NCBI RefSeq assembly: GCF_001730525.1
Contig: NZ_MDFN01000009.1
Coordinates: forward strand, 62,001-126,000
Origin: Arcticibacter eurypsychrophilus
GTDB lineage: Bacteria; Bacteroidota; Bacteroidia; Sphingobacteriales; Sphingobacteriaceae
Reading direction: 5' to 3'
DNA: 64,000 nucleotides
In this document: positions 56,369 through 64,000 of the stretch, piece after piece
Position numbering within the stretch: position 1 is the stretch's first letter
Layout: each line of letters starts with the position of its first letter
Position numbers and translations under genes: made by a program
Notes under the pieces: model-generated
What the model saw: the letters and a program-made list of their open reading frames with translations, nothing else
Databases searched by the model: none
Told to the model about the DNA's origin: nothing

Positions 56369-56809
56369 GCACGCTTAAGGGTTACGGGTTTATACAAATT
56401 TAATTAAAAATTAACGCTATTGTCATTTTCATTCCTTATTGCTTGTTATTGAAAAATTGTAAGACGAGAACTTTACACTCTTTCACAAAATACGGATTTC
56501 TAAGGGCATATTAGATTTGGGCATTACTTAAGATTATAGGGATTATGTAGATTTTGATTGGAAATGCATGAGAAAAACAGAATTAAATTGTAACATTTAT
56601 CTAAAAAACATTTAATTATTAAATTTACTGCAAAGAGCCCATTGATTCGTAAAATATAATTACTTACCTTTAATACAAGGGATAACGCCCTGATAATTAC
56701 TCTTTACTTAGATCATTCCGGTTAAATAAAACGGCAGATTCTAAGCTTTTAACTTGAGTCTGTTATGAAGCAGATTGTTTTTGAGAACTAAACATTTAAA
56801 TTAAAAAAC
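56369..56809. other. 441-bp intergenic region upstream of the LacI gene
   Basis: AT-rich, no gene found. A minus-strand TAAATTTG (complement of 56395-56402) fits the -7 consensus TAnnTTTG and lies 27 bp upstream of the lacI ATG, but no -33 element was recognised. The promoter of the small lysine-rich gene should be near 56750-56800. Confidence 0.45.
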
Positions 56810-56923
56810 ATGAGTAGAGACAAGAAAAAAGAGCCTAAGTCGGCTGAGAAAAAGGAACAGTCTGATTACCAGTCTGGGAAATCTGCTAAGATCGAAACAT
56901 CTCCCAGCAAGAAGAAGAAGTAA
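56810..56923 (+). CDS. Very small lysine-rich protein
   Basis: A 37-residue frame starting at ATG 56810: MSRDKKKEPKSAEKKEQSDY, then QSGKSAKIETSPSKKKK. It is extremely basic and Lys/Glu/Ser-rich, with no hydrophobic segment. A bidirectional terminator about 165 bp downstream and clean AT-rich flanks make it look like a real small gene, comparable to short basic proteins common in Sphingobacteriaceae. Function unknown; nucleic-acid binding is possible from charge alone. Confidence 0.5.
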   Translation: MSRDKKKEPKSAEKKEQSDYQSGKSAKIETSPSKKKK

Positions 56924-57087
56924 TTTAATTCATTCATTTTAAACCCATTCACATTATTTAGAAATTCTTTTGATTAGCTGACAATTTTAATTGTATCAAT
57001 GATCAAAAGGGCTAAAATCTTTATCCTATTAGACCTCGTTGATACAATTTGTAAGGATGGCAAGGTACATTTTATATGAGTAAACGC

Positions 57088-57125
57088 AAAAAAGGCCGTC
57101 CTGAATTAATTAGGACGGCCTTTTT
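57088..57125. terminator. Bidirectional rho-independent terminator
   Basis: GGCCGTCCT (57094-57102) and AGGACGGCC (57112-57120) form a 9-bp GC-rich stem, flanked by an A-run (57088-57093) and a T-run (57121-57125). It can therefore stop transcription from both the small plus-strand gene and the small minus-strand gene at 57158-57346. Confidence 0.9.
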
Positions 57126-57157
57126 ATAATACATCGGGCGTGTATTTTCGATAGGTA

Positions 57158-57346
57158 CTATTTCTTAGTTGGAGCTTTAACAGCAGTAGTTGCAGCAGCA
57201 TTCTTTTTTGCTTCAACTTTCTTTGCATGTTTCTTGTGCGCTACAGTTTTTTCAGTTGCGGGTTTTGTAGTAGTAGTACCCGGTAATTTAGCAAATGCTC
57301 TCATTGTTGTTGCAAATAATGCCAATGCTAAAATTGTTCTTTTCAT
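57158..57346 (-). CDS. Small secreted Lys/Ala/Thr-rich protein
   Basis: 62 residues: signal peptide MKRTILALALFATTMRAFAK (cleavage near AFA), then a low-complexity basic tail rich in Lys, Ala and Thr (HKKHAKKVEAKKNAAATTAVKAPTKK). Similar tiny exported proteins are common in Pedobacter-like genomes, but no function is known. Its 3-prime end is 33 bp from the bidirectional terminator. Confidence 0.65.
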   Translation of the reverse strand: MKRTILALALFATTMRAFAKLPGTTTTKPATEKTVAHKKHAKKVEAKKNAAATTAVKAPTKK

Positions 57347-57361
57347 GATTATTTATATTTG
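57334..57361 (+). promoter_or_regulatory. Promoter candidate for the DinB-family gene
   Basis: TTG at 57334-57336 and TATATTTG at 57354-57361 (exact TAnnTTTG) are separated by 17 bp on the plus strand, 81 bp ahead of the ATG at 57442. The element overlaps the start of the divergent small gene. Confidence 0.4.
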
Positions 57362-57441
57362 CAATTTGTTGATTCAAAGGTGCGATTGGAGTGTGAATAT
57401 TAGATGAAGATGAATACATTTACACCTTTAGTAATTAGTTC

Positions 57442-57903
57442 ATGGAAAAAACATTTTATACGATTAAAGCGATCAGGGAAAACTTCTTAAAACTCATTTC
57501 AGATTTAAGTATTGAATCACTTAATGAAATCCCTGAAGGGTTTAACAATAACATCATCTGGAATTTAGGCCATATAATTGCAAGTCAACAAATTATCTGC
57601 TATGAACTTACGGATAATATACCGCTCATTGAGAGTCAGTATATATCCGATTATAGAAATGGGACTAAGCCTGAACGTTTTATAAATAACACTGAGCTGG
57701 AGGTAATGAAGAGCAACCTCCTCAGCACGATTGATCGTACAGAGATTGATTTACTCAATAACCTTTTTGAAAACTTCAAAGTTAAACAACTACAATTAGG
57801 ATTGAAGCTGGAACGAATTCAAGATAGTTTAAATTATGTGCCTGTTCACGATGCTACCCATTTAGGCTATTCACTTGCTCTTAAAAGAATCATCAAACAT
57901 TAA
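57442..57903 (+). CDS. DinB-superfamily protein
   Basis: 153 residues folding as a four-helix DinB-like bundle. FNNNIIWNLGHIIASQQIICY supplies the first metal histidine (NLGHI), and VPVHDATHLGYSLALKRI near the C-terminus supplies the HDATH pair, giving the usual three-His metal site. Members of this superfamily are metal-dependent thiol transferases or have unknown roles. The stop overlaps the convergent coiled-coil gene through a shared TTAA. Confidence 0.88.
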   Translation: MEKTFYTIKAIRENFLKLISDLSIESLNEIPEGFNNNIIWNLGHIIASQQIICYELTDNIPLIESQYISDYRNGTKPERFINNTELEVMKSNLLSTIDRTEIDLLNNLFENFKVKQLQLGLKLERIQDSLNYVPVHDATHLGYSLALKRIIKH

Positions 57904-58391
57904 TTAGACGAATCGACGGATGCACTTGTTGAAGGATTACTTTTAAGACTGGCTTTTTGTTCTTCAAGTTCCTGGAGTCTTTTGTATTTTTTATCCATAT
58001 TTTTTGTGAGTTGCTCCACTTTATCTCTTAAATCATTTGCTTCTTCCCGACTATCCCGTGCATCCTCTGTCGCATCTTCAGCCCTATCAGCTAGTTTTTC
58101 AGCCTTCCTTGCCTGTTTGAGTTTTCCAGAAGTCGCTTTAGAAGCTTGATCGCTACTTTTTTCTAAAGTTACTTTTGATTTCGCTTCTGCTTGTTCGGCT
58201 TTAGCCTCAAGCAATGGAATTTTATTTTTAGCATCTTCAAGTTTATTACGTAAGCTTGCAATATCAGCAGATACTTTGCGGTACTCTTTACCAAGTTTAA
58301 TCGTATCCGTACTTGAATCCATACGGTCCTTTGCAAAGGATGTAGTTATAAAAAAAGCCATAAAAGGCAAAATAAGATAGATGTTTTTCAT
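57900..58391 (-). CDS. Secreted coiled-coil protein of unknown function
   Basis: 163 residues from the ATG at 58391 (MKNIYLILPFMAFFITTSFAK signal peptide); an upstream in-frame ATG (58451) would add 20 residues ahead of the signal and is less likely. The mature part is almost wholly helical and charged, with heptad-like Leu/Ala spacing (SADIASLRNKLEDAKNKIPLLEAKAEQAEAKSK and DAREEANDLRDKVEQLTKNMDKKYKRLQELEEQK regions), and ends in a Ser/Asn-rich tail. It probably forms a periplasmic coiled coil. No family is recognised. Confidence 0.7.
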   Translation of the reverse strand: MKNIYLILPFMAFFITTSFAKDRMDSSTDTIKLGKEYRKVSADIASLRNKLEDAKNKIPLLEAKAEQAEAKSKVTLEKSSDQASKATSGKLKQARKAEKLADRAEDATEDARDSREEANDLRDKVEQLTKNMDKKYKRLQELEEQKASLKSNPSTSASVDSSN

Positions 58392-58495
58392 AAGGCGTAC
58401 AATATCAATAAGTATGCCTGAAAATAAATTTAAGGTGTAAACAATTGTCATAAAACCCTGTTGCTGCTTTAGTTATAATTAACGGACTGAAATTA

Positions 58496-59587
58496 ATGGA
58501 TCTCAATCAAACAAAAAATCTTCCCTTTTATATTAAATTAGCCTGTGTTCTTTTCAGCCTGATTGCTTTATTTTATATTATCATTATTGCTAAAGAGATT
58601 TTATCTCCGCTGATATTTTCATGTCTATTTTCTATCTTATTACTGCCATTAGCTTCTTTTTTTGAGTATAAATTACGCCTTCACAGGAGTGCTGCATCTA
58701 TGCTTTCTGTTTTGATCTTATTAACTTCTTTAAGCCTCATCTTATATATTATAGGTTCGCAGATTTCTAATCTGGCTGATGATTGGCCTCTTTTTCAGCA
58801 ACAGTTAAATTCATCTATAAACATTATTCAGAATTGGATCTCTACCACTTTTCATATAAACTCAACTAAGCAGTTGACCTATTTGCATACTGCTACCACC
58901 AAAGTAATGGCCTCAGGAACAGTAGTTATCGGAGCGACACTCTTGTCGTTATCTTCCATGATGCTATTTTTTGTCTTTACTTTTATTTACACTTTTTTCT
59001 TTTTATTATACCGCAGGCTGATTAAAAAATTTCTGACCTCTGTTTTTCTGGATGAGAATACAGCACTCGTACACGATATTATTGAACAGGTTCAGTATAT
59101 TATCAGGAAATACATTGTCGGTTTACTGATAGAAATGGCTATAGTTGCGGCTGTTGTATGTCTGGCTTTCTGGGCATTAGGAATAAAATATGCTATTCTG
59201 TTGGGCCTCATCACCGGATTATTTAACATCATCCCTTACATTGGAATCTTTACAGCACTTGTACTGAGTACGCTGATTACCTTTGCAACCGCGGCGGTGC
59301 TGAGTAAAGTGATTGTAGTGGTTGTTATCCTGGTGGTTGTTCACCTGATAGACAGCAATATATTATTACCCCTGGTGGTTGGTTCCAAGGTTCGAATCAA
59401 CGCTCTAATTACCGTTTTAGGGGTAATTATCGGCGAAATGATCTGGGGAATACCTGGTATGTTCTTATCCATACCGGTGATCGCTGTTCTGAAAATCATC
59501 TTTGACCGGGTGGAAAGTCTAAAGTCATGGGGTATTATTCTCGGCGATGAGGATCATAAAGAATCTTCAAAAGACCTTGAACTTTAA
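58496..59587 (+). CDS. AI-2E/PerM-family transporter
   Basis: 363 residues with about eight membrane helices. The family pattern is clear: LACVLFSLIALFYIIIIAKEILSPLIFSCLFSILLLPLASFFE at the start, a soluble insert (LADDWPLFQQQLNSSINIIQNW), then ALGIKYAILLGLITGLFNIIPYIGIFTALVL and VVGSKVRINALITVLGVIIGEMIWGIPGMFLSIPVIAVLKIIFD. The family has been linked to autoinducer-2 or ion export, but substrates are mostly unknown. It is a single gene. Its stop shares TTAA with the stop of the convergent GH115 gene. Confidence 0.93.
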   Translation: MDLNQTKNLPFYIKLACVLFSLIALFYIIIIAKEILSPLIFSCLFSILLLPLASFFEYKLRLHRSAASMLSVLILLTSLSLILYIIGSQISNLADDWPLFQQQLNSSINIIQNWISTTFHINSTKQLTYLHTATTKVMASGTVVIGATLLSLSSMMLFFVFTFIYTFFFLLYRRLIKKFLTSVFLDENTALVHDIIEQVQYIIRKYIVGLLIEMAIVAAVVCLAFWALGIKYAILLGLITGLFNIIPYIGIFTALVLSTLITFATAAVLSKVIVVVVILVVVHLIDSNILLPLVVGSKVRINALITVLGVIIGEMIWGIPGMFLSIPVIAVLKIIFDRVESLKSWGIILGDEDHKESSKDLEL

Positions 59588-62505
59588 AGTTTTTTAGTTT
59601 CAGGGATGATGCTATAAGCTTTTTTAAGTCCGCCCAGGTCTATAGTGACCCGTTGAAGAATAACTCCGGGATCAACCATATAAACCTTCAGGGTATGTTT
59701 GCCCTTGTTTAGTAAAGGCCCTTTAACATGCGAGATGGCACTGTTTCGCAACACATTCTGCTTCCATTCTTCAGATCTTCCTATCGTTTTATGATCAATC
59801 AGGGTAGTCGGACCACCATCAATAGAGATGGCAAATCGCATGCTGAATTTATTGTTTAGTGGATGGGTAGGCAAGGTATATAGGTCTAATTCAGCAGCAG
59901 ATTTCTGAAATGTGATAAAATCATATTCCAGGACTGGAGCATTTTTTATAAGATCAGATACAGGCTGGGTCAGAGAAACAGGATGGTCTAAGGGCATAGC
60001 AATTAGAGATGTTTCCACCTCTCCTAAACCCTGTATGGTTTCCCATTGGGATTGCGTGCCCACAATTTTACGTGTAAAGTTTTTGGCAAGCATAGATACA
60101 TAGCCGTTATCTTCTACAAATCCGGTATAATTAGCAGGAAGAACAGTTGGATTGTTAAAAACAGGAACTTGTACGCTGATTGTTTTACCTGCGGCACTAA
60201 ACTTAATTTCACCTTTTTGAGGTGCTTTAGGCGAAATTTTAGTCCAGTCAATACTCACCCATATTCTGGTTTCTTCTTTTCCTCCCTCGGATTTCAGGGT
60301 ACCGGCTTGCTGGTCTATACGAATCCATTTATTATTTGTTTTAGCAGTCCAGTTCAGCTCTTTTTCATCACTTAAATACAAATCGATAAAATACTTTTTA
60401 TCTGTTAGCTGATTAAATTCCGGAAGAGTAAATATGTTGTTTTTTGCCTTGTTTAGCGAAGAATCGCTCTTGATATATCCTTCAGGGGATAGATTCCACA
60501 CCGCAGATTTGTTTATCGATACAGGGGGAAATTCAGGTTTTAAATAAACAGGAAGATTGCGTGGCTGCATAGACATCATATTGTTCCATTTTCCACTGGA
60601 TAATTGATGGTTATAGTAGGCTGTCTCTTTTACTATACCAGTGTATGCTTCTTGAGACAATCGCTCATAATATACTGAACTTAAGCGATTTTGCTTCGCA
60701 TATAAAACACTTTTATCCTTATAAAGGAACTTTTTATTTATTAGGGAAGCGCCAACGACAGGGTAATAAACAAGCTGGTAGTATGCATCAGAATCAGCTG
60801 AACTTATTTGCGGACGTAGCTTTTTTACTACTGTTTCAATCTTTTGATAGCTGTCTATACGACGTTGAGCTTCGTCGCCATAATAAAAATGATTGTAACC
60901 GGTATTAGACGTTTTAGTGGTAGGCTCCGTTTGACTCCATCCTATAAATTCAGGTTTACGTTCAAACGCGAGGTCGTAATACTGCCAAAGAGTACTGCTG
61001 ATCTCCTTTGAATGTTCTTTTCCAAAGATTCCTTCTACCCAATTGTTGAGATGCCTCCGGCTATAATCACTGTCTTTAAAAGGTTCGGCCTGATAAGCCA
61101 TATCGAGAAAAAACTGGATATTGTATTCCAGTGGTTTAATATCGCCTACATTCAGTACCCATAAACGGTCAGATCCAGTCATGTAAGCCTTCATCATTTC
61201 CTCTCTAATTAATCCAGGATGTGTACTGCTAAGCCACAAATAATCATGTGGCCTACCCCAATAAGAGGCATGGTAATAGATTCCTGAGCCTCCGGAACGA
61301 TTTTCTTCTTTTTCACTGTTGAGCCGCTGGATATAACCATAGTTGTCATCCGGCCAAACCAGGGTAACATCTCCAGGTAACTGAAGGTTAGCATCATATA
61401 TTTCAAGCACTTCCTTATAGGCGGTAAAAACCTGGGGGATTTCCTTGATGTCTTTATGCAGGTTTTTAGTCAGCATTCCCCGCTGATCTTTAAAGATTTG
61501 ATGCAACAGGGGAACAGCATCTTGAACACTTTTTATTCCTTCCATACCACTATCATGAACGCCACGCATTCCCAGCGTATATACAGCTTCATTGGCACTA
61601 CTTTCTTTAACCCGCTGCTCCCAATAATTATACACGTTTTCTTTGTTGGTGATATAGTTAAATGCACCATGATTTTTATCCCACTCGTCTACATTATTTC
61701 TTAACATCGGCTCTGCATGTGACGAACCGATAAGAAGGCTGTAATCTGCAGCCATTTTTTGATTGCCTGGGTAGTGATAAAAGGCTTTGGTACTGGGATG
61801 CATGGCTGGCCAGATCAGGTTTGCTTTTAACCGGAGTAAAAGTTCAAAGATTTTAGCATACGTTTTGGGACCAATGTCACCTGTTTCGGGTTCAAAGGTT
61901 TTTGCCGCCCAAGGTTGTAGTCCCCAATCTTCATCATTTAGAAAGATCCCCCGATATTTAACGGAGGGAGTTGCTGATAAAAAATCAGCGGTATGTACAA
62001 TAAGGTCTGTTTGAGGCTTTACAGCTACATCTGCCCACCAATACCAGGGAGAAATGCCTATCTTTTCTGATATGCTGAATACGCCATAAGCCGTTCCCCG
62101 GGCATCACTTCCTGCAACGATCAATGCTTTCGGTATATTTTTAAGCGGATTAGTTAAAATAGTTAATCCATAACACTCCCATTTATCTTTTAGTCCTTGA
62201 ATTAAAGTTGACGCTGCCGGCAACAGCTTGCGGATAAGGGATGAATGAACATCGCCTATTACAATTACATTGCCGTTTACTTTAGAAAGATCGGTAAGAA
62301 CTTGAGTTTGAAATCCGGTAACACGTTTAATATCCTGTTGCAATAGGGTCGCGGTAATGGAATCGAGCTTCGGACCTTTTGAGTCGTACACAATACTGGC
62401 TATTGTATTTTTATCCAGAATAGTAAAATCCTGAGCAAAAACAGAGGAGCAACAGGTAAACAGTACAAAAACAAAAACGAGTTGCTTGAGGTACAGGTTA
62501 ATCAT
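59584..62505 (-). CDS. GH115 alpha-glucuronidase
   Basis: 973 residues, the usual GH115 length. Signal peptide to about residue 25 (SVFAQ). The N-terminal domain and TIM-barrel carry family stretches GTAYGVFSISEKIGISPWYWWADV, VKYRGIFLNDEDWGLQPWA, LLLRLKANLIWPAMHPSTKAF, HAEPMLRNN, YTLGMRGVHDSGMEG and VTLVWPDDNYGYIQRLN. C-terminal Ig-like segments follow to residue 973. GH115 enzymes remove (4-O-methyl)glucuronic acid from xylan or arabinogalactan side chains. No other xylan gene is present, so it probably works with a remote locus. Confidence 0.95.
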   Translation of the reverse strand: MINLYLKQLVFVFVLFTCCSSVFAQDFTILDKNTIASIVYDSKGPKLDSITATLLQQDIKRVTGFQTQVLTDLSKVNGNVIVIGDVHSSLIRKLLPAASTLIQGLKDKWECYGLTILTNPLKNIPKALIVAGSDARGTAYGVFSISEKIGISPWYWWADVAVKPQTDLIVHTADFLSATPSVKYRGIFLNDEDWGLQPWAAKTFEPETGDIGPKTYAKIFELLLRLKANLIWPAMHPSTKAFYHYPGNQKMAADYSLLIGSSHAEPMLRNNVDEWDKNHGAFNYITNKENVYNYWEQRVKESSANEAVYTLGMRGVHDSGMEGIKSVQDAVPLLHQIFKDQRGMLTKNLHKDIKEIPQVFTAYKEVLEIYDANLQLPGDVTLVWPDDNYGYIQRLNSEKEENRSGGSGIYYHASYWGRPHDYLWLSSTHPGLIREEMMKAYMTGSDRLWVLNVGDIKPLEYNIQFFLDMAYQAEPFKDSDYSRRHLNNWVEGIFGKEHSKEISSTLWQYYDLAFERKPEFIGWSQTEPTTKTSNTGYNHFYYGDEAQRRIDSYQKIETVVKKLRPQISSADSDAYYQLVYYPVVGASLINKKFLYKDKSVLYAKQNRLSSVYYERLSQEAYTGIVKETAYYNHQLSSGKWNNMMSMQPRNLPVYLKPEFPPVSINKSAVWNLSPEGYIKSDSSLNKAKNNIFTLPEFNQLTDKKYFIDLYLSDEKELNWTAKTNNKWIRIDQQAGTLKSEGGKEETRIWVSIDWTKISPKAPQKGEIKFSAAGKTISVQVPVFNNPTVLPANYTGFVEDNGYVSMLAKNFTRKIVGTQSQWETIQGLGEVETSLIAMPLDHPVSLTQPVSDLIKNAPVLEYDFITFQKSAAELDLYTLPTHPLNNKFSMRFAISIDGGPTTLIDHKTIGRSEEWKQNVLRNSAISHVKGPLLNKGKHTLKVYMVDPGVILQRVTIDLGGLKKAYSIIPETKKL

Positions 62506-62676
62506 GAGGACTAAATTAGGATTATTATCATGTATTTATAATAGAATGGCTGGTTTATCCTAAATAACCCTCAATTATGTCGTAATCAACCCGTCTGGGT
62601 TTCCTATTAGAACTCGATATTTGGGTTATGTTTTAAAACACAAACCATCAATTCAGTAAATCTAATATTTAAAGTC

Positions 62677-63126
62677 ATGGAAAGACAAGCGTTTAAAATC
62701 TCCATTAATTCATCACCTGAAAAAATAAGGAATATTCTATGGAGTGATGTAACTTATCCTTTGTGGACCGCTCCTTTTGCCGAGGGCTCAAAGGCTAAAA
62801 CAGATTGGAAAAAGGGAAGCATAGTGTTGTTTTTAGATGGAAATGATAATGGCATGATTTCCACCATTGAGGAAAATATACCTAATAAATTCATGTCCAT
62901 TAAACATTTAGGATCTGTCAAGAATGGGGTTGAGGACTTAAATAACCCTGACAATGAGACTTGGGTGGGTGCTCTGGAAAACTATACCCTCAACACTGAA
63001 AATGAAAGGACCGAATTGCTGATTGACATGGATATCACAGATGATTTTAAGGAATATATGCAATTGACATGGCCTAAAGCACTAGACAAAGTGAAGGAAT
63101 TAGCAGAAAGCAGCAGTTATAGTTAA
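62677..63126 (+). CDS. SRPBCC/AHSA1-family protein
   Basis: 149 residues with the START/Bet v 1-like pattern of AHSA1 proteins: ERQAFKISINSSPEKIRNILWSDVTYPLWTAPFAEGSKAKTDWKKGSIVLFLDGNDNGMISTIEENIPNKFMSIKHLG, then ELLIDMDITDDFKEYMQLTWPKALDKVKELAES. The fold binds hydrophobic ligands in a deep pocket. The biological role of these stand-alone bacterial members is generally unknown. It is a single gene, 195 bp before an ABC transporter gene. Confidence 0.88.
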   Translation: MERQAFKISINSSPEKIRNILWSDVTYPLWTAPFAEGSKAKTDWKKGSIVLFLDGNDNGMISTIEENIPNKFMSIKHLGSVKNGVEDLNNPDNETWVGALENYTLNTENERTELLIDMDITDDFKEYMQLTWPKALDKVKELAESSSYS

Positions 63127-63321
63127 GGTTCGTAGATGCCTCCGTGTGAAGGATTCATTTGATAAGTACACTCAAAGAGTCTATTCGGAGCATACATTTG
63201 ATGCAATCATATGATATAGCCGTTTGATGCAGCAGGAGCTTTATGATGTTGCTTATAATTACTTCTTCAGATCATTCCAACATTAATCACTACTTTAGGT
63301 TATACGTTGAAAGCGATTGAG

Positions 63322-64000
63322 ATGATCAGAGTAGAAAAGCTTACTAAACTTTACAATAAGATTCCTGCTGTATCGGATATTTCTTTCGCCATAGAAAAAG
63401 GACAAAACATGGTCCTATTGGGCACCAGTGGTTGTGGCAAGACCACTACACTCAAAATGATCAACGATCTGATTCATCCGGATAGTGGTGAGGTATGGTT
63501 GGATGAGGTCAATACCCACAAGATGAAACCTGAGGTTTACAGAAAGAAAACAGGTTATGTCTTGCAGAATATTGCCCTATTCCCTCATTTCACTGTAGCG
63601 GAGAATATTGCCGTAGTCCCTCGTTTGCTGGGTTGGGATAAGGATAAAATCAGGCACAGATGTATGGAGTTGTTGGAAAAACTTCATCTTTCGCCGGACA
63701 AACATTACTCCATTTATCCGCATCAGCTGAGTGGCGGTCAGCAACAACGAGTAGGACTGGCCAGAGCTTTGGCTGCAGAACCGTCTATTCTATTAATGGA
63801 CGAACCTTTCGGGGCACTTGATCCCATAACCCGTGCAAGTATCAAAAAGGATATCGCCCAACTGGATGAGTTTAAAGACAAAACAATTGTTCTCGTTACC
63901 CATGATGTGCAGGAGGCTTTTGAGTTAGCTGATAAGATTTGTCTGATGGATAGAGGACAGATTGTACAACAAGGGAGTCCTGATGAATTATTATTTAAAC
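63322..64000 (+). CDS. ABC transporter ATP-binding protein, betaine/choline (OpuBA/OpuCA) type (partial at right edge)
   Basis: Open from ATG 63322 to the window end (226 codons seen). It starts MIRVEKLTKLYNKIPAVSDISFAIEKG. Walker A is LLGTSGCGKTTTLKM, Q-loop GYVLQNIALFPHFTVAENI, signature LSGGQQQRVGLARALA, Walker B LLMDEPFGALDP, and switch His VLVTHDVQEAF. The LGTSGCGKTT and INDLIHPDSGEV forms match ATPases of osmoprotectant (glycine betaine/carnitine/choline) importers. A permease gene should follow beyond the window. The substrate class is inferred from the ATPase alone. Confidence 0.88.
   Translation, partial: MIRVEKLTKLYNKIPAVSDISFAIEKGQNMVLLGTSGCGKTTTLKMINDLIHPDSGEVWLDEVNTHKMKPEVYRKKTGYVLQNIALFPHFTVAENIAVVPRLLGWDKDKIRHRCMELLEKLHLSPDKHYSIYPHQLSGGQQQRVGLARALAAEPSILLMDEPFGALDPITRASIKKDIAQLDEFKDKTIVLVTHDVQEAFELADKICLMDRGQIVQQGSPDELLFK

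Overview
The window looks like chromosomal DNA of a Bacteroidota bacterium, most likely Sphingobacteriaceae (Pedobacter-like). Reasons: AT-rich DNA, two SusC/SusD outer-membrane uptake loci, weak Shine-Dalgarno signals, occasional TAnnTTTG-type -7 promoter elements, and typical families (DUF3347, haem-binding CxxCH lipoproteins, DUF5009, GH115). The genus assignment is inference from protein style. No rRNA, tRNA, CRISPR, IS element or prophage was seen.

Layout. 1-6.9 kb holds a cut IPT/TIG lipoprotein, katG with its terminator, a response regulator that has lost its DNA-binding domain, a bestrophin gene broken by one extra T, and an SPFH/prohibitin gene. 7.0-19.4 kb (all minus strand) is the most interesting part, a probable phosphonate-utilisation island. 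An upstream operon encodes a PbfA-like PLP lyase, a phosphonatase-like HAD hydrolase with the Schiff-base lysine position kept, a 12-TM DUF5690-like carrier, a PbfD/TIGR03364-like FAD oxidoreductase and an XRE-cupin regulator. A second unit encodes SusC, SusD and a secreted phosphodiesterase carrying sugar-binding modules. Both units are preceded by the same two operator-like words at exactly the same spacing. 19.4-23.6 kb: an orphan ectoine-type aspartokinase, an intact bestrophin and a GH31 glycosidase. A decayed NmrA-like gene follows.

24.4-32.7 kb (plus strand) is a copper-handling cluster: Cys/His-rich small protein, DUF305 and DUF3347 lipoproteins, haem-binding protein, multicopper oxidase fused to a metal-binding module and a CopB-like barrel, Cu-ATPase, and a secreted repeat protein. 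33-36 kb: metallophosphoesterase, choice-of-anchor I lipoprotein and a Crp/Fnr fragment. 36.3-41.4 kb (minus) is an asparagine/aspartate module: C4-dicarboxylate antiporter, aspartase, asparaginase, porin. 41.7-44.0 kb: small membrane protein, TspO, Na+/H+ antiporter.

44.2-56.4 kb (minus) is a polysaccharide-utilisation locus that seems aimed at GalNAc-containing glycans: LacI regulator, SusC, SusD, PKD lipoprotein, DUF5009 acyltransferase-like membrane protein, DUF4874/DUF4832 lipoprotein, NahK-like kinase and GH109-like enzyme. It ends at a perfect 35-bp hairpin. A tandem operator upstream of its susC recurs, with the same spacing and the same distance to the start codon, upstream of the GH31 gene 31 kb away. 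This suggests one regulon. 56.8-64 kb holds small basic proteins, DinB, a coiled-coil secreted protein, an AI-2E/PerM transporter, a GH115 alpha-glucuronidase, an SRPBCC protein and the start of a betaine-type ABC transporter ATPase cut by the right edge.
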